A DNA stretch of 64,000 bases from Xiphias gladius (GCF_016859285.1 NC_053413.1:13315001-13379000), one strand, 5' to 3'. Positions 1 through 15,200 are shown, counted from the first letter of the stretch. Notes: a model not told the origin generated them from the letters alone. Made by a program: numbers and translations.

Positions 1-202
1 CATATGTATGAAAGATGCATGAGGTTTAGAATAGGGTGAAATGATATAGTGAAATTTAAAAGACTATCCCCCTCTGCTCCGCTCCTTTGCTGGCTCTACA
101 TTCTCTCTACACACACGCACACACACAGATGAGTTGAGTTTGCACTTCAATGCTCATGAAATCATTAGACATTTACCTCTGAAGCTATTTAAATGTACTC
201 AC

Positions 203-246
203 CAAGCCCCAGACAGGAGACACGCAATCCAGATTTCCCCAGGTTC
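203..246 (-). CDS. kcnab1: kcnab1 exon 2 (44 nt, shared by all isoforms)
   Basis: Read on the minus strand, an acceptor ending ACAG precedes GAACCTGGGG at 246, and the exon ends ...GGGCTTG at 203 before GTGAGT. With the two bases carried from either first exon it encodes [16 protein letters not shown], the start of the aldo-keto reductase domain in all Kv-beta proteins. The 44-nt length is what I recall for the mammalian exon. It is too short to show up as an open reading frame. Confidence 0.92.
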
Positions 247-3200
247 CTGTGAAGAAAAACAGAGTATGATTTAAAAAAAAAAAACAGAGTTGTTTAGGCT
301 CAAGATGTCTTCCGTAAACAGAGTCAAAATCTATGTTGTTTCCACATCATAACCTGAGAGACCCAACTGCAATAACATGCAGCAATTTTGCTATGTGGAG
401 CTTAAATTGTAGGGAAAAAAATCAATTGTAATTCAAGTGTGCAGCACTTAATAATAACAATGGCTGGTAGTTTCTCATGTTTGATCGAGAGGAGAATTGC
501 TGAATGTGAGGGTCACCTTTATCACACCTGCAATCGAGAATCAGAATTGAGAGATTACAGGGGGGAGGACAGCTAAATTATTCCATTAATATGGATCCCA
601 CCCTGTTGGGAAGAAAAAAGAAGCTCCCTTAAGACCCTGAAAATTATTCTACTCCTAAATGAAAAAAATCCAGTTACTGTTTGTACTGCAGCAGCGGTGG
701 GAACTCTACTTTTTGCCAAGTGTTGCCCTTTGTCGCCCCCCCCCCCCATTGCTCACTCAATTACTTCTTCTCATACTCAGAGCCTTCGACATCCTCTTAC
801 AGAAGGGAGCACTTCAGTCCTCGGGCTTTTTACTGTTATTGTCTTCCCCACAAAATGCAGACAACCATGCTTGCTCTCAAGTACTGGGGATGTATCATAT
901 CAGCATTTCTCAAGATAGCTCCTCACACATACACCATGTCTTTCTGTCCTTCCTTAATGTATCCCTCTACCTATTATCTGTGTAAGAGTAAACTTCCTGA
1001 TATATGGCTCCTCAATAACAGGTAATTTACATCCAGCTGATCTGCTGCAATATAATAGAGCACTTTCAATTCTCGTTAACACAGTGGAAGATAAACTAAG
1101 ACATCAGAGTTCATGCCACCTTCGACTCTGAGTCTCCACCCTCCACTTCACATCTAATATTACAGTCTGTGCCACATCAAGTCCAACTGAGAGGGGAACT
1201 CATGTGGCACAAGCGTTTAATGACTTAACATTGACGCCAAAAGCAAGACCAGATTGTTGTGCCTGCAACCGCTGCAGGTGTCCTCCATCAGAGTCAGGTA
1301 CAGATGGTGATAAATTAAAAGAAAAACCTGAATAAATGAGTAGAGAAACATTACAAATGAAAATGCTTCCACACAAGTGCACTGCATGGTACAATTAAGC
1401 AACTAACATCCAATCATGCTCTGTGGCAAGTATAAACAAGCTGAGCAGGCCCAGTTGATTTTGATTATGTATCAAGTTGGCAAGAGGTAAAAGATCTATG
1501 TGACTTTGAAAGAGAGTTCATTTTTGGGGTATGGGGTCAGAAATAAGTCAGAAATTGTGGTTGACAGTGCACATTAGATGACCGTGATGCTCGTGCATTA
1601 GTGTGATATGTGAGGAAAAACAAAAGGGAGACTCTTCCTCAGGTGACTGAGAATGTCAATGCATATGGTCAGATGAGTTGTCCTTCACCATATTCCCAAC
1701 AAGTGGGTGAGAGCATGTGTGGCCTACACCGGGAGAACGGTAAAGGCCTGAATGCTTGACCCCTACAGTTAGGGGATCCGATGGCTCTGTCATGCTGTGG
1801 GGGGCATTTTGCTGGCATGGTTTGGCTCCACTTGTCCCCTTCTAGGGGAGGGTCACTGCAATTCAATGCAAAGTTTTTTTCTGAGAGATCATCTTTATCC
1901 TGTGATGAAACATTTCTATCCTGATGGGAGCGGTCTCTTCCAGGATGACAATGCCTCCATCCATAGGGCACGATGGGTCACTGAATGGTTTGATGAGTAT
2001 AAGAATGATGTGAATCATATGCTAGGACCGGCACAGTCACCAGATCTTCAGTCACTGGAACACCTATGGGAGATTTTGGACCGACGTGATAGACAGCGCT
2101 CTCCACCACCATCATCAAAACACCAAATGAGGGAACATCTTTTGGAGAATGGTCTTCATCTCTCCAGTACAGACTTGTAGAATCAAGGCCAAGGCCAACC
2201 TGTTCTGGCGGCACGTGGTGGCCAAACACCTGACTAAGACACTTTATGTTGGTTTTTCCGTCCAGCCACCAGATGTCCCTGGACTTTCCCTCCTCTCCCA
2301 GTCAGCTGACTCCCCACACCCACTCGTGCACCTATTCACCATTTCCAATCACTAGACCTGCCTCACCTACCGACACATCTGCTCCCATTTCCCTTAACAT
2401 CTGCCCTGCATATATACCAGCCTGGTTTCCCCAGTCATTTGCCAGTTCATCAAGGGCTTCACGTTTCTCATGTTGGCTTGGACTTATGTGTTTCCCTGTT
2501 ACCTTAACCTGCACCTGAACCTGACCTTGAACCTGTTATCTGTTTTTGACCTGCCGGTCTTTGTTGCCTGTGAGCCTGTTCCCTTCTGTATTTATTAAAA
2601 CCTCTTAAATGCATCTGCCTGCCTGTGAGTCTGCATTTGGGTCCAGTTTCCCTGTTTCCTTGTATACTCGTGACAAATTTGTCACCCGCCTGCATGTGGA
2701 ATGTAGGTGACAGAAAACTGGGGGGCAAAAGGATCGAGAGCCCTGCAAGGGCAGCCACAGTCATGTGACAGAGGAAATGATTTGGAGTAAACGCTGTGAA
2801 ATTGAGACGTATTAGTTTCACAGAATCATCAAGGCCACATACACACAAAAAGCCACTATCACAAACAATACGCAACATGGATCTTGCTCTCTGCTCAGTT
2901 TTGCGTGCATTTACGCATTACAACAAATGAGGCCATGAAAGATGCCAGCAGTTGTTTTCTCGTGACAACTAATGGCCTGTGCCCACCGAGATGAAGGCAG
3001 ACTAATCCGAGCCTGTGCGATCTAACTGCGCCCTCAGCCAATTCAATTAGGAGTCCAACATGGAGAAGCATCAGTCATCAAGTCAGTAGTTTTACTGAGC
3101 TGCCAGGATAAAGAAGAAAAGATATAAATGAAAGTGTTTACATATAAACACTTTGAGTGTTTCGATACATTTATGGATTCTTTGATGAACTGCGTAATCA

Positions 3201-6200
3201 AGGCATAGTAACATGATACTAACATGACAGGGAAAAACTAGGAGACAGATCTCACTGCAGTTACAAATCGTGGGATGTGTTCTTGTTTCTGATATGGTGG
3301 AGGAGTTTGGATATTGTATCCTCCGCCTCTCTGATGTATTATAGAGTGGGAGCTCTGATCCATGAAAGTGTTGGGGGAAGGGCTGTACTGAAGGTTAGAA
3401 GTGTTATACTGACTGAATCTGTGTGTGTTCTGTCGGGAGGGTTTTAAGGACAAAACCACATTGATGTAGAGGAATGTTCACCACTGCATTTATTGCAAGT
3501 CAATCTGAATAAATCATCTGCTTAAGTTGTACATATATTTGCCTTAGGTCTTCATTGATACTGTTTTTGTGTTTACAGCGGCTCATTCATGCACACTATC
3601 CCCACAATAAACAAGCTCGCAGGCATGCTCCTTTTCCAAATAAAGCTGGCTGTCTTTGGAAAAATGCTTACTTTGTTTTTGGAGACCCTCCATAACATAA
3701 ATCTGCAGTGTTTGTGAACTGCTGTAATAATGTTTTAATAATAAGGGTATAAACAAAGCTGATGTTCAACACCCAGAGAAGCCGCCTTGCTCATGCATTC
3801 TTGTCCCCAGTGTTTTCTGGGGAGTCAGGAGGCAGCAGCATCAGCATTACCTGATTATTAATGACACACAGCCTGCGATGATGCATTAGTAGATCTGTCA
3901 AGGTCTGGGATGTGGGTGTCAGCAGAGGCACATTGCTGAAGAGGCTAATGATTCAGGGGATTACAGCATGTCTTTTGCAACAAAGGAAAGAAAATGAATA
4001 ACTTTGTTGATGAGAAAATATGTGTTTGTGTGTGTGTAGGAGACAGAGAGGAAAAAATAGTGCTGCCAGTATTATCTTGTAAATAGTAAAATAACAACAC
4101 TAAGGAAAGGACAACTTGTCTTTACAAACTTGCACATAAACAACTTTGCAAGCCAGTGAGTGTGGCTCGGTCCCTCATGCTTGAATGGTGCCCAAAAGAA
4201 GCCTTGAAGTAAAATGACAAATGAGTCATTTGAAGACGCCCCCTCACACAAACCTGTCACCACTTATGAACATCCTGCGAGCTGCACTGTATGTAGCCCT
4301 TTCTATTCTTATTGGATCCACAGTTGAAATAAAAATATCAAATGAACATCTGGCTGATATATTGTGCTTAAATCTTAGGAAGAAAGGCCTCTCAGTGTGG
4401 GAGTTTTTTTTTTTTTTCCTGGAAAGCAATGTGTCTCAAGTCACACTGGTGCATGATTTATCTCCTGATGTTAGATTGTTTAAATCAATATTTGTCAGCT
4501 AACACTTTTGTCAAGGTTGTGAGTAAACAGATAAAACTTCTCACTCGCTGGGGATTAACGTAGACTAAGCAAACCCACGCAAGGCAACCTTGATGGGCGG
4601 AGGGATTGGACGACACCCACCTCCTTGGTTTCCACAGCTCTCCTGATGGCAACCATAATGTTGTTATCAAAATAATTCAGTGCAGGGGAGAAAGGTGGGT
4701 CATATTCTAAATATATCAAAGTCAGGGCCTGTGTGGGTGGGGAGACAGTAGGGAAGTGATATCAAGCACTTTGAGGGAAAAATGAATAGATTAAATATGA
4801 AAGAAAAGCTGCAGCTGAGTTGCTGGGGGGAAAAAAATCCCTGATGAAGCCTATAGGCCTCATAGACAGAGAAGAGAAGGAGACAGAGTGCTACAAAGAA
4901 GAGAAAAGTAGACGCAGAAACCAAGAGACACTAGCAACAGACTGAGGCTTGCAGAGTTGCAAGTTCAAGCCCCAAGTCTGAGCAGATCAAACGCCCTCTA
5001 CAGATAAAGCATTCCATATGGAACAGTATGGGAAATAGGAAATGACAGCCAGCCCCCTACAGGGGACCTGCACGATGCACATGTTGGTGTGGTATATGTG
5101 TGAGACTGTGTGCAATAAGGAGAAAGAGCCTGGACATGACTTTCTGCTTTGTTTTTCCACATGGCCGAAGTTGACATTGTTTCAATTCTTTTTTTTCATT
5201 TTTATGCAGTATGCAAAGGATCACACAAACACTCCTTTGCATTTACACACTGTTATTTTACTGTGCTCTGGTAGGCTGTTCAAGAAGCTACAACCTAAAC
5301 ATCATAAAAGAAAACCCAAGTGACTGATGGGTAGAGAATCTCACAAAGAACAACTTTATTTTAGGCAGAGACACGTGATTGACACATGAGTGGCCTGTGG
5401 GTTGATCCTGTATTGAAAAACACGTGGGCAGATCTGAAGAGGTTGATTCAGAGAGAGCTCGGCAATGTGGGAAAAAAATGTCATGATAACTAGAAAAAGC
5501 TTCAAACAGTACTGATAGAAAGTATGTCACAGTGTCTCTGTAGGTGCCGTTTCTGTCCATTGGAATGAGCAGAGATAAAGAAGTCAGATTGAAATTTTTA
5601 TGTGCATTTTCAAGTATTTCAGAAATCCGTCTGGAGGAAATCCCGCTACACAACTGCTTTCTAGTATTTATTTAAACAAAACAAAATAGTAGGCCAAAGC
5701 TGATGATAAAATAAAATCCCATGGTGGCATTACAATAAAAGACAATATACTTTAAATATCCACACACTACCGTATTTTCTGAAGCCCTAATTCCTGATGC
5801 AGAACTAAAGCAGACTTTCTGTAGTAAATTGGTGTTTTCAGAGACATCTGACAAACTTACTGGAAGATTAAAGAAAGGTGAAGATGACACACAGAGATGT
5901 CTTGGTTAGATGTATCTGATTATTTGATTTTTTATTTTTTTTTTGCCTTATTCAGCCGAAACAACAAACCTGATTTACCTTCACTTGATTCTACTAGTGT
6001 AACTGTTTTACAAATGGAGCAGTGTTTCTTTTCTGTTTCATCACTTCCAATTAGAGAAAAAGCCAAAATTGCATTTGCAAGGCTGCACTATTATAAATCC
6101 CTTATGCTTACAAAAAAAACATTTTAGTTGTGACCTTTAATTAGAATGCAGAGTCCATGCCAACATCCCTTCTGTTTACCTGAGAGATTGGGCAGCTCTT

Positions 6201-9200
6201 ATCCTTCAGGGCTCGTTAAGTCCTCAGGCAGAGTGCAGCTCCATGCTACAGAGCTCCTGTTGTGCAACACCCTGGCTCACATTATTAGACCTACACATCA
6301 CAGCAGAACGGCTGAGACAAGAACTGAAGTGAAGAATGTGGGAACATAAAAAGCATCTATTTTACTCAGGGGTGATGAAAACTCTTGTTGTATGATGAAA
6401 AACTGGGAAAAAACAGCAACTCAAAGAGCTGGATACACACTGCCAAACGGACTGTCTCTGAGCGAAAGCAGCACGATGGGCTCTACGAGTGCATACATTC
6501 GTGAGGTCGAGCAAGCACACCCGCACATGCGCACACATACTAAAAGTTCATTACAAAACGCAACTATAAACACACAGAGAGCAACAGCCAGGCAAACTGT
6601 AATTTATCGTGCATCCATCCTGACAAGTGCCACAGCAGCAGATTATCTAACTGTTATCTTTTTGTGGACAAGCAGACAGAGGAAAAGGTCGCATCAGTCC
6701 TCACTACAGCTCCTAAAAACTGCAAGGTCCTGTGTGGGCCTCAATCACAAGCATCCATTCACCTTGTCTAAACCCACTGAATGATTTATAGCACAAAGAA
6801 AAATCTGCCGTGCATTCCACGCCAAACTATCACCATGAAGATGTCCTTGACTGAGCTGGTTAAACTCCTAACGTACAGTAACAAGAAATTACTTTCCAAT
6901 TTTATGGCAATGCTATAACACAAGTCATCAGTAATTTTTTTTAGCGTCAGACTTCTTAGATCTGAGCAGAAGGAATCCATCCTCTGCTATTAATGATTTA
7001 GGTGATGCAGGAGAAATGATAGTGTTTAGCAAAACTCACTTAGACCAGTATTTTTTTGCTTTAAGGTCTGATAGCCCACTGGTTTATTGAATAGAGGGAC
7101 TCAAAAGAGTTATTAATTAAAAGGATCAAGCCAGAGGCACAGCAGAGTAATCCATGAATGCAAGATTGACATTGGCTTTGGGGTTGTTTCACACCAACAA
7201 ATGGAACAGAAACTCTCTTTCCTCCAAAACCTTGATTCAGCTCAAATGTGTGTAAGTGTGCAAGAAAACTAAGTGTGGAGTACCTTGAAATGACCAGTAA
7301 GAACCACATTTCCTGGTTTTTCTGTGTGCACAAAAAAATCGCGTTATATGCTTGCTTTACACATTACTCACACTGTCGACACACAGACGTATACACAGTA
7401 GAGGGTGCCTCTTTCCCTGCTTGTCACTGATAAGCCGGCATCCAAAGGAACCACCAGAAGGGATTTTTGCATGCCCATCTGCAGCGCAGCTCTGAAGCAA
7501 CCAAGCGGAATCTTTCCCGAACCTCCTGGACTGTCAAAAGGCCTTCTGCTGACTAATGACCGTTATGAACTTCAGTCCAGGCTCCCTACCAGGAACCAGA
7601 AGTAATCTGCACAATTTGTGAAGCCTACTACAGCAGCATGTTTTGTTACATCACATATTTGGTCTGTATGTGTGCTGCTTGTGGGTTTGTCTATTATTTG
7701 AAGAGCAAGAAGAAGTCAAACATTCTTGGAAGGTTGCAACTAGGGGCCACCACAATTAGAGCTACTCTATATTTGGATCGCCATGACAACTAAAATGTTG
7801 TGGATGGTGGTATTATTAGTTTATGCTCGCTCGCTCTGAACACTACATCTTCTGCTTCAACTTGCTACGCCCTCAGTTTTTCTCAGTGTGGAGCCTCAGC
7901 GGCACACACGTCAAGTTCACACACATGCACTCATGTATGTAATGCAACGTGTAATGCAAGATTTTATACAGCACAGATTTAATTGTGGATCAGTTCAAAA
8001 GAAAAAGGTTCCCTGTCAGATGGCGTCCAAAGCAATACAAGTATCCACTTTAACCCGACAGCTTTTGAGTCAGAGGTTTGGTAAAAATGAGGGGAGAGAT
8101 GGATACAGTACAGAAAGAGAGAGAAACAGAAAATGTCAGACAAACAGGGAGCAGAGAGGGGATGTGGCGGATGAGATTTCCAATATTTGCTTCTCTGTTG
8201 TGAAAATAGGGGATTTGCTGAGGGCTTGGAGAAAGCTGTACTGCTAACATCCTCCACCTGTTTTTAGAGGGAGCTACAAGAACGAGCCAATCCTCATGCT
8301 TCAAACCAAAAAAGAAACAACAGACACATTTTAGAAGCCACACACTATGCATCAGGAAAGTATAAGCAACAGTGAAACAATCAATTTGGCTCCTTTGCTG
8401 ATTGTATCTCTAACTGTTTCCTTTAATTACGATGAAGAATTGAAAAATGCACTAGAATCAATTTTTATGCTAAATAGAAAAAAAATGCCTTTGCAAAAGC
8501 TGAACCAATTAGCACAATGGAGTCATCGGGCTTGTTTGCTGCTGGGAAGAGTTTGAAGGTGGCCATTTCAATGTTGTTATGGAAACAAGATGAGATTGTG
8601 TGACAAGCAGACACTTATCACATTAAGCTGCTCCACTTCCAATCTGCCCGGATTCTGTTAATTGCCTCTTTTCTGTGAACTGACCTGAGTGCCCCAATTT
8701 TCTCTTTCATTCAAACTCTGATTTTTTCTTTTCCTTTTTGTTCTTTATTTTTTCATTTCCTCGATTCTTTTCCCATCATCCCCTCTTTCTCTCATCCTCT
8801 ATCTCTTTGTTTCTCTTGATCCTGACACTGTAGGAGGTGATGTCACCCTCTCCAGTCAGTTAACAGTGTGAGGTGGACGCTACTATTTTGCTCCTGCGGT
8901 CTGGTTTAAGAGCCCGCTCACTGAGATAAGAGAGCATTGTTGTTGAAACACAAGGAGAGATCTACTGCACGGCACAGCTCGGCTTTACTGTCACACTCTC
9001 CAGACTGTAATATATGATCGCGGCCAGTTATTCAGCGCTTCAGACGGACCAGTTGGAGTCCTAAACTGATGCTGGTTGTATTGAACAAACTCATGAGAGA
9101 GTAAACTCAGGGTTGATACAGTGAGGTGTGATTTATATGGTTATTCGGAAGGCACTTTACCGTAATGTTGGCTATATTTCATTATTTTTTATGCTATTTC

Positions 9201-12200
9201 ATTGGTAATACTATTTTACTTATATAATTTCTATTTCTTGTGTGCATTTGCCTCTAATCAACTCGTCATTTGTAAATTACTTTGAATTGCACTACGCTGT
9301 GAGAAAATAGCTATACAAATAAAGTTTGATTGTTTGACTGAGTTTAATTGGTCTGAAAGAAAATATAAAGAAATGCAACTCAATACTACTACTGCTCCTA
9401 CCAGTAATGATGATATTATTCTTATTATATTAAACATGTTTCTTACAGTTAAGGTCATCCTGATTGATTTGATTATAAGCCATATCTTGTCTACTTTAAT
9501 TTTCTCATACTGTACCCTATGGTAGACGCACTGTACCGCAGCGTCACTTGTACGCCCACGTTTGTCATTTATAGAAAGATTTTGTCAGTTCAATGAGCTG
9601 GCACGACTTTTTTGGTCAGCTTCACAGTCAGAATCTCAAATTAAACCTTTTATCTTGTACGTATTGGTGGGACTGCATCAAATTGTGTGATTTATATGGT
9701 TATTAAGGTTCATTTATCTTGTTTTGGTGATATTAGTATGGTAACATCTTTGTGACAGGTGTTTTCTTTGTATTTGTTGGTCATTTCATAATGTCATGGA
9801 ATAATTTGAGTGTATTGTCTCTATTGAGTGCCAGGTGTAATCGGTGTATTTTTATCACCTTGGCCATGAGGAAGACTCTTCGAGGTTGAAACCGGTCTAA
9901 GTTTTAAACCGATATGCCTCATTAAAGAAAAAACTTTCAATATAAATTTTCTGTGTGCTTGAAGAGCATTATCTTTTCTATATTTTCATTATTCAATGCC
10001 ACTCCAAAGTATCTTTCTACAAATTGCGCTTTTAAGCGATTGGATTTACATTTTCATATCTGAAACTCCAAACAACATAAACTGATCCTAGTTCTCTACA
10101 GGCAATATCAATTTGGAATTATTATATTAAGTTGACGATAAATCTGGATCTTGGAAAAATGTCTGTTTCTTTCAGCACATAATCAAGATGACACTCACAC
10201 AGCATCCCACTCATCACCTGTCAGCGCTCATATATCTTCATTGTCTCCATCAGGGCTCTTTTAATTCATGTAGTCTCTCTTTTCATTTGAACTAACCTGT
10301 TGAGTTGTGGCAGGTTTTCGCAGCATGAACTGGGCAGAGGAGCGAAAACTAAGCTGAGTAGACTAAACACACCCCTATCTTCATCACTCTACTCTCTCAC
10401 ACAGTCTCCATCATCACGTCAGTCTACATACCGGTACTTCATGCCGGTGAGCTTGGCGGTGGACTCCTTGAGGTTGTGGTGGTAGCGGTGGGTGAAGGAG
10501 CCCAGGCTGCGAGCTATCAGGGCCACGGTGCGGAAGCGGGCCCGGGCCTGGCTGGCTGTGTTGGGGCTGGTGGCGTTCTGCTTGCTGTGCTCGCCGTTAC
10601 GCGGGGCCTTCAGCCCGTGGTCTGTACATGCAAAGGACACCTGCATGGCTTTAGGCAAAGTCCACAAAAGCTGCTCCAAGACAACCAAGGCTTTGTTTGT
10701 GTCCTTAAAGTACTTAACAGTCTTTTTTTTTTCTGTCCCTGGAACTTGTTTGGCTTTATCCTTTTTGTTTTTATGTTAAGTCGAAAGTCATTGGTCCAGG
10801 CCAGTTCTCCCTGGTGCTGCTGAATCTCATATGGAAATCACAGGCAGGAATGATGGGAGCATGAGGCTGTTCAGTTCCTTTAGGAAGAAGAATCTCAAAC
10901 TGAGGTTACGTCAAAATTGGACAAAGCAGCAGCGCAGTCCTGGTCAGTGTGTGAGGAGCTGACACGGGGATCCAGAGCTTGTCTGACACCACCTGAAAAT
11001 ATGAGAGGATGGAGATGGAGGGAGAAGGATGGAGGAGAATAGGAACTGAATGAGTCGCTTAAAGAGTCGCCCAATGAAAAGAGGGAATGCAGATGTGTGT
11101 GTCGAAGAGGGTTAGAGGAAGGAGGGTTAAAATTGTGACTAGAAGAGGAGCAATGTACTGCTAAACCAGAAAGAAGACTGACCTTTGAAAAACCAGTGAA
11201 ACCTCTTTGTATTTTATTTGTAAATGTTGTTTTCTCCAGTTTAATGCCTTTTGCTCACATCTCTAAGCTGCTTCGCTGTGGCAATATGAAGAACGAGAGT
11301 AATTCTGCCCTAGTTTTTCTTCTCTTTCTATCTCACTTTACTCTTTCTTTCTGTCCTGTTTTACCCCACTTTCCTTATCCTATGTATTTTCCACTTTTTG
11401 AACTCTAATTCAGTCTCTTGCTTGTTTCTGATCCGTCTATTTCTGTTTACAAAGTCTGTCTCTACCGCCTCTTTTAATGTGTTTCTCTTAAGGGTGTCTA
11501 AGAGGTTCTGTCAGGGAGTTATGGGTATCTGGGGAGTCTTTCTTGCCCTCAAACTGCAGCTAAGCCTTTTAGTCAAACACCTGGAGTGAAGAGAGTAACA
11601 CTGCACCACCACACTGTGCTTCCAACACTTTACACACACATAATAACAGTCACCCTGTCACTCCTGTCAGAAATCTTTAAAATAAGGTCATGCTTTCACA
11701 CAAAAATAGATACTGTTCACTCACAAATCTTCTCTGGCAAACAGCTGCCACATTTGCCTCCAGTTACAACACACATACACACACACAACCCAAATCTTAA
11801 TGGATACAGGTGTTCTTACACTGTGAGATGTCAGCACTGTCTGAGAAACAAGGATGAGGCAGGATGAGATTCTTGATTGATGTGTGTCCTCCTGCAACTT
11901 TTAGAGAAATGAAGCGGTTTTACACAGCAAGCAGAGGTCCCGCAAAGATCCGCATGCCAACAGAAGCAGCAGCAGCAGCAGCGTTTCCAGCAGCTGTCCT
12001 CAGACCCGGCAGACAGCCTTGTCCCGTCTCCAAAGTCCTCAAGGAAGTAACACAGCTTTTATGGTTCCCGGCTTTGCAGCAAGAATGCTCTGGTTGATAA
12101 AGGGAACCTGGAATGGTGAAGGACAAGCGGAGAGGAGGAGGAGGAGGACGAGAGAGGAGGATGCATAGTACCTCATTTCAGAGAGAAGAGGACAGATGCA

Positions 12201-15200
12201 GTGAGGAGGCGATGAGCAGCGCGTGTTGAGCATAGAGAGAGTGAGCCAACCGCTGAGTGAGGGGAGAGAGACCATGTGTATAGGCAACTGGCTCTGACTG
12301 ACTGGCTGAAAGAACTGCAGTGTTTTTTCACTATGGCGCCACACACTCAGAGAGAGAGGAAGAGAGATAGAGGTATATTGTGAATGGAAATCAAGTCAGC
12401 TGAGTTAACGTGAGTTGATTTGTGTGTGTTCATTCACTTGAAAAAATCCACCTCAGGCAGGAAGTTAAGGTGACATTTTGTGGTTGATTACAGTAACCTA
12501 TGTGAACATCGCAGGCACGCTTCACTTGACTGTGGACGACTTATGAGACATTTTACTTGCTACCCCCTCTTTCTGTTGTCTGCCATTATGGTGCACGCCC
12601 TCTTTTTACTGCAGTAACCTTTGTGATCATGTAAAAAGTACTCACTTCCAATCTATGACCCATGACATAAAGCCAAAGCACTTTCTGTTATGTACTGTGA
12701 AAAGTTACGGGCGATACTTCATTTCAGGCTGAAAGAAGAACCCAGAGAGACCTCCTCTGACACTGACATCTCAGAGCAGCTGTTAAATAACAAATCAGTT
12801 GAAGTGGCACAATGAAATAAAGCATTAACCAGTGTTCAGGCACTGCAGCGTCTTACTTTCCTCCCCCACTGAGCAGCAATGTGACAATGCAGGATTTCAT
12901 GGTTGATTGAGCATCCAGAAACCTCCAGGCCAACACAGTTTTATTTATATCCTTGTTATTGCATTTGATAACAGAAGAGACTGGTAAAAGTAAGTTCGGC
13001 AGGACCCATCTTTATTCATGCCGCTGTCGGCTTCTGGGTCAGGAGGTGGAAGTGCTCAGGACGGTCAGTCAGATTGTATAAAAACCTTGCCTGTTTAAAT
13101 GCCTACATCATTCAAACTCCTGCCCCCAATTATTAACACAGGCTTTCAGTTAAGGATTTAAGACTCAAAGATCAAGCAGAAATTACCATCAATAAGCTCC
13201 TTTTTGCAATTTTTCAGAAAATTATTATCATTATACAACATTTTTCACAGTGTGAATAGTACTCCTTGTGACAAGAGAACTGATCTTGATGTGTAAAATC
13301 AGTAGCGTGACCCTTTAAATTGCACAGCCTTTAAGAAAAACTGAAAAAGTCATTTTGGTGTGCAGTCATTCCCACATCTTTTACAGCCTCTACACCTGCC
13401 AGCAAACCGTGTTTAGGCTTGATCATGTCGTTCTACGACGCTGTGGAGCGGTAACTGCGCTGTTGGACAGGGTTTCAAACATCCCTCTAATGTCACCAGC
13501 ACCTCCAAGGCTACAGCTTCCTCCCTGTCGATCCCATTTAAAAGTGTGTCAGTCAAAAGTGTCAACTAGAACTGTTAGATTCTCGGCTGGAATCCGCAAC
13601 GGGTGACAACACCGTTACCCTGAGGCAAACCACTCTGCCTTAATTGCTCTGGTAAGAATCTATAATAGAGCTCTGAGACTTTGTTGCCGAAACACAAAAC
13701 TCCATACGGTTAGTTTGTTGAAATAGATGAGGGACCGTGACGCTGCACTGAGGAGAGTGAGAAATCCATATCCAGTAACCTAACCCCGGATTTCCCACAG
13801 TTTGGAACATCTATCAACATAGCTTGGTAGCACTGCCTGTGTATCACCAAAATACTGCATCTATTTATACAGAGAACAGCGATTTTCCTTTCTCATAGTA
13901 ACCACTATTTTTTAAACAAAGCCCTCAGGAATGTTAGATTCCATGTCACATACTGTAATTACAGCCCTGTAAACAGTCTGCTGCTTGACTACAAGATTTT
14001 TGTTTTTCACGTTTTACTGTGTTGTTCAACAGGCTATTCAGCATCTGATAGCTAGTTTTCCTTATCAGCACAAACGTCCTGTAGAGTAAATGAGAGATAA
14101 TGAGGGGGGAAACCTTTCCAAGCTGTCTGTGATGTCACTGCTGCAGCGGTCCCACTCTCTCTCTGCTCGATTACTTCATTCTCTATGTATTTGCCCCTGC
14201 ATTCCCTTTTCTCCTGACATTTTCTGTCTTTCTGTTATCTCCTTTCTCTTGTCCCCCTCTCACATTTCTCTTTAAATCACCATTTAAATCAGGACTTTCA
14301 ATCTCTCTCTCTCTCTCACTGCAAGTCCATAGTCTTTTCCCTATGCTGCAGATTAGACCAGGAGTGCAAGTCATTGTGATGCACTGAGTGTACGATACCA
14401 CAGAGGAAGAAGAGGTTGTTTTATCTGCCCTAATAGGGTTATACTGACTCCGTGTAGACATAATTGTCACCGTTATTAAGCGCTACAAATCTCACTCTGG
14501 GCCAGCAAACATGCTTGAAATACTGATTAAGAAGCTTGACTCTGAATCTGACGATATGAGGTTTTGAATGAAAATGCAAGACCGTCATCATCGTCTTCAT
14601 CATCATCATCATCATCATAAGGAAATTACCGTCCTTCATCATCAGCACTACAGCCATCAGTTTTGTCATCAGTTTATATTATCACAACATCATCATCATC
14701 ACCATCATCATCCCATAACTATAATCCCCTCTATTAGCATCATTATCAGGCCCGCGTCTGGCATAACCTTATCTTAGTTTGAATGCAAAGCATTCCTTGA
14801 CACTGATGAAAGCTGACATCTTTATTGTGACAGCTCCTAGAGATGCCTAGTGACCTTATGTGTCTGCCCAGCAGGCATTTGGCCTCATGGCGGGGAAACT
14901 GAAGTGGATGCAGAACCATTTATATCTAATGGTGAAGCACTCAGTGGTTCATAGATTCAGTATTGATGAAATGCTTGTGTACCTGCAGAATTTAAGGCCT
15001 CAGGATAAGTAGCTTACAAGCTCTCTTTGGAATTTTATTGAAACAAAATTTTGAGGAAACACGTATATTTGTTTAAAAAGGAACACTTAAATAGTACATT
15101 TAACTAATTACATTTTTAACAGTGTCATGTGCAATGCACATATAAAGTTATCTGTACAAATGAACTTTCGGGTTGCTACAGTAAAGCAAAGGTTTACTAT

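Larger units (their letters stand above)
247..10431 (-). other. kcnab1: kcnab1 intron between the Kv-beta-1.1 first exon and exon 2
   Basis: This stretch of about 10.2 kb carries no exon I can support. It holds a decayed Tc1 transposon (about 1,425-2,256), an LTR-like fragment (about 2,262-2,700) and a retroelement patchwork (about 9,120-9,960). Between 2,700 and 9,100 I see only AT-rich unique sequence with chance reading frames. A moderately GC-rich stretch at about 8,830-9,060 is unexplained and could be a regulatory element. I looked for a Kv-beta-1.3-type first exon here and did not recognise one. Confidence 0.75.

Noticed and set aside
1797..2180. 127-codon frame as a host gene
   Set aside because: It is the C-terminal part of a decayed Tc1 transposase.
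10476..10823. Plus-strand frames of 95-115 codons
   Set aside because: Shadows of the kcnab1 Kv-beta-1.1 exon and its GC-rich codons.
14439..14777. Poly-Met and poly-His frames
   Set aside because: Products of a CAT trinucleotide microsatellite.
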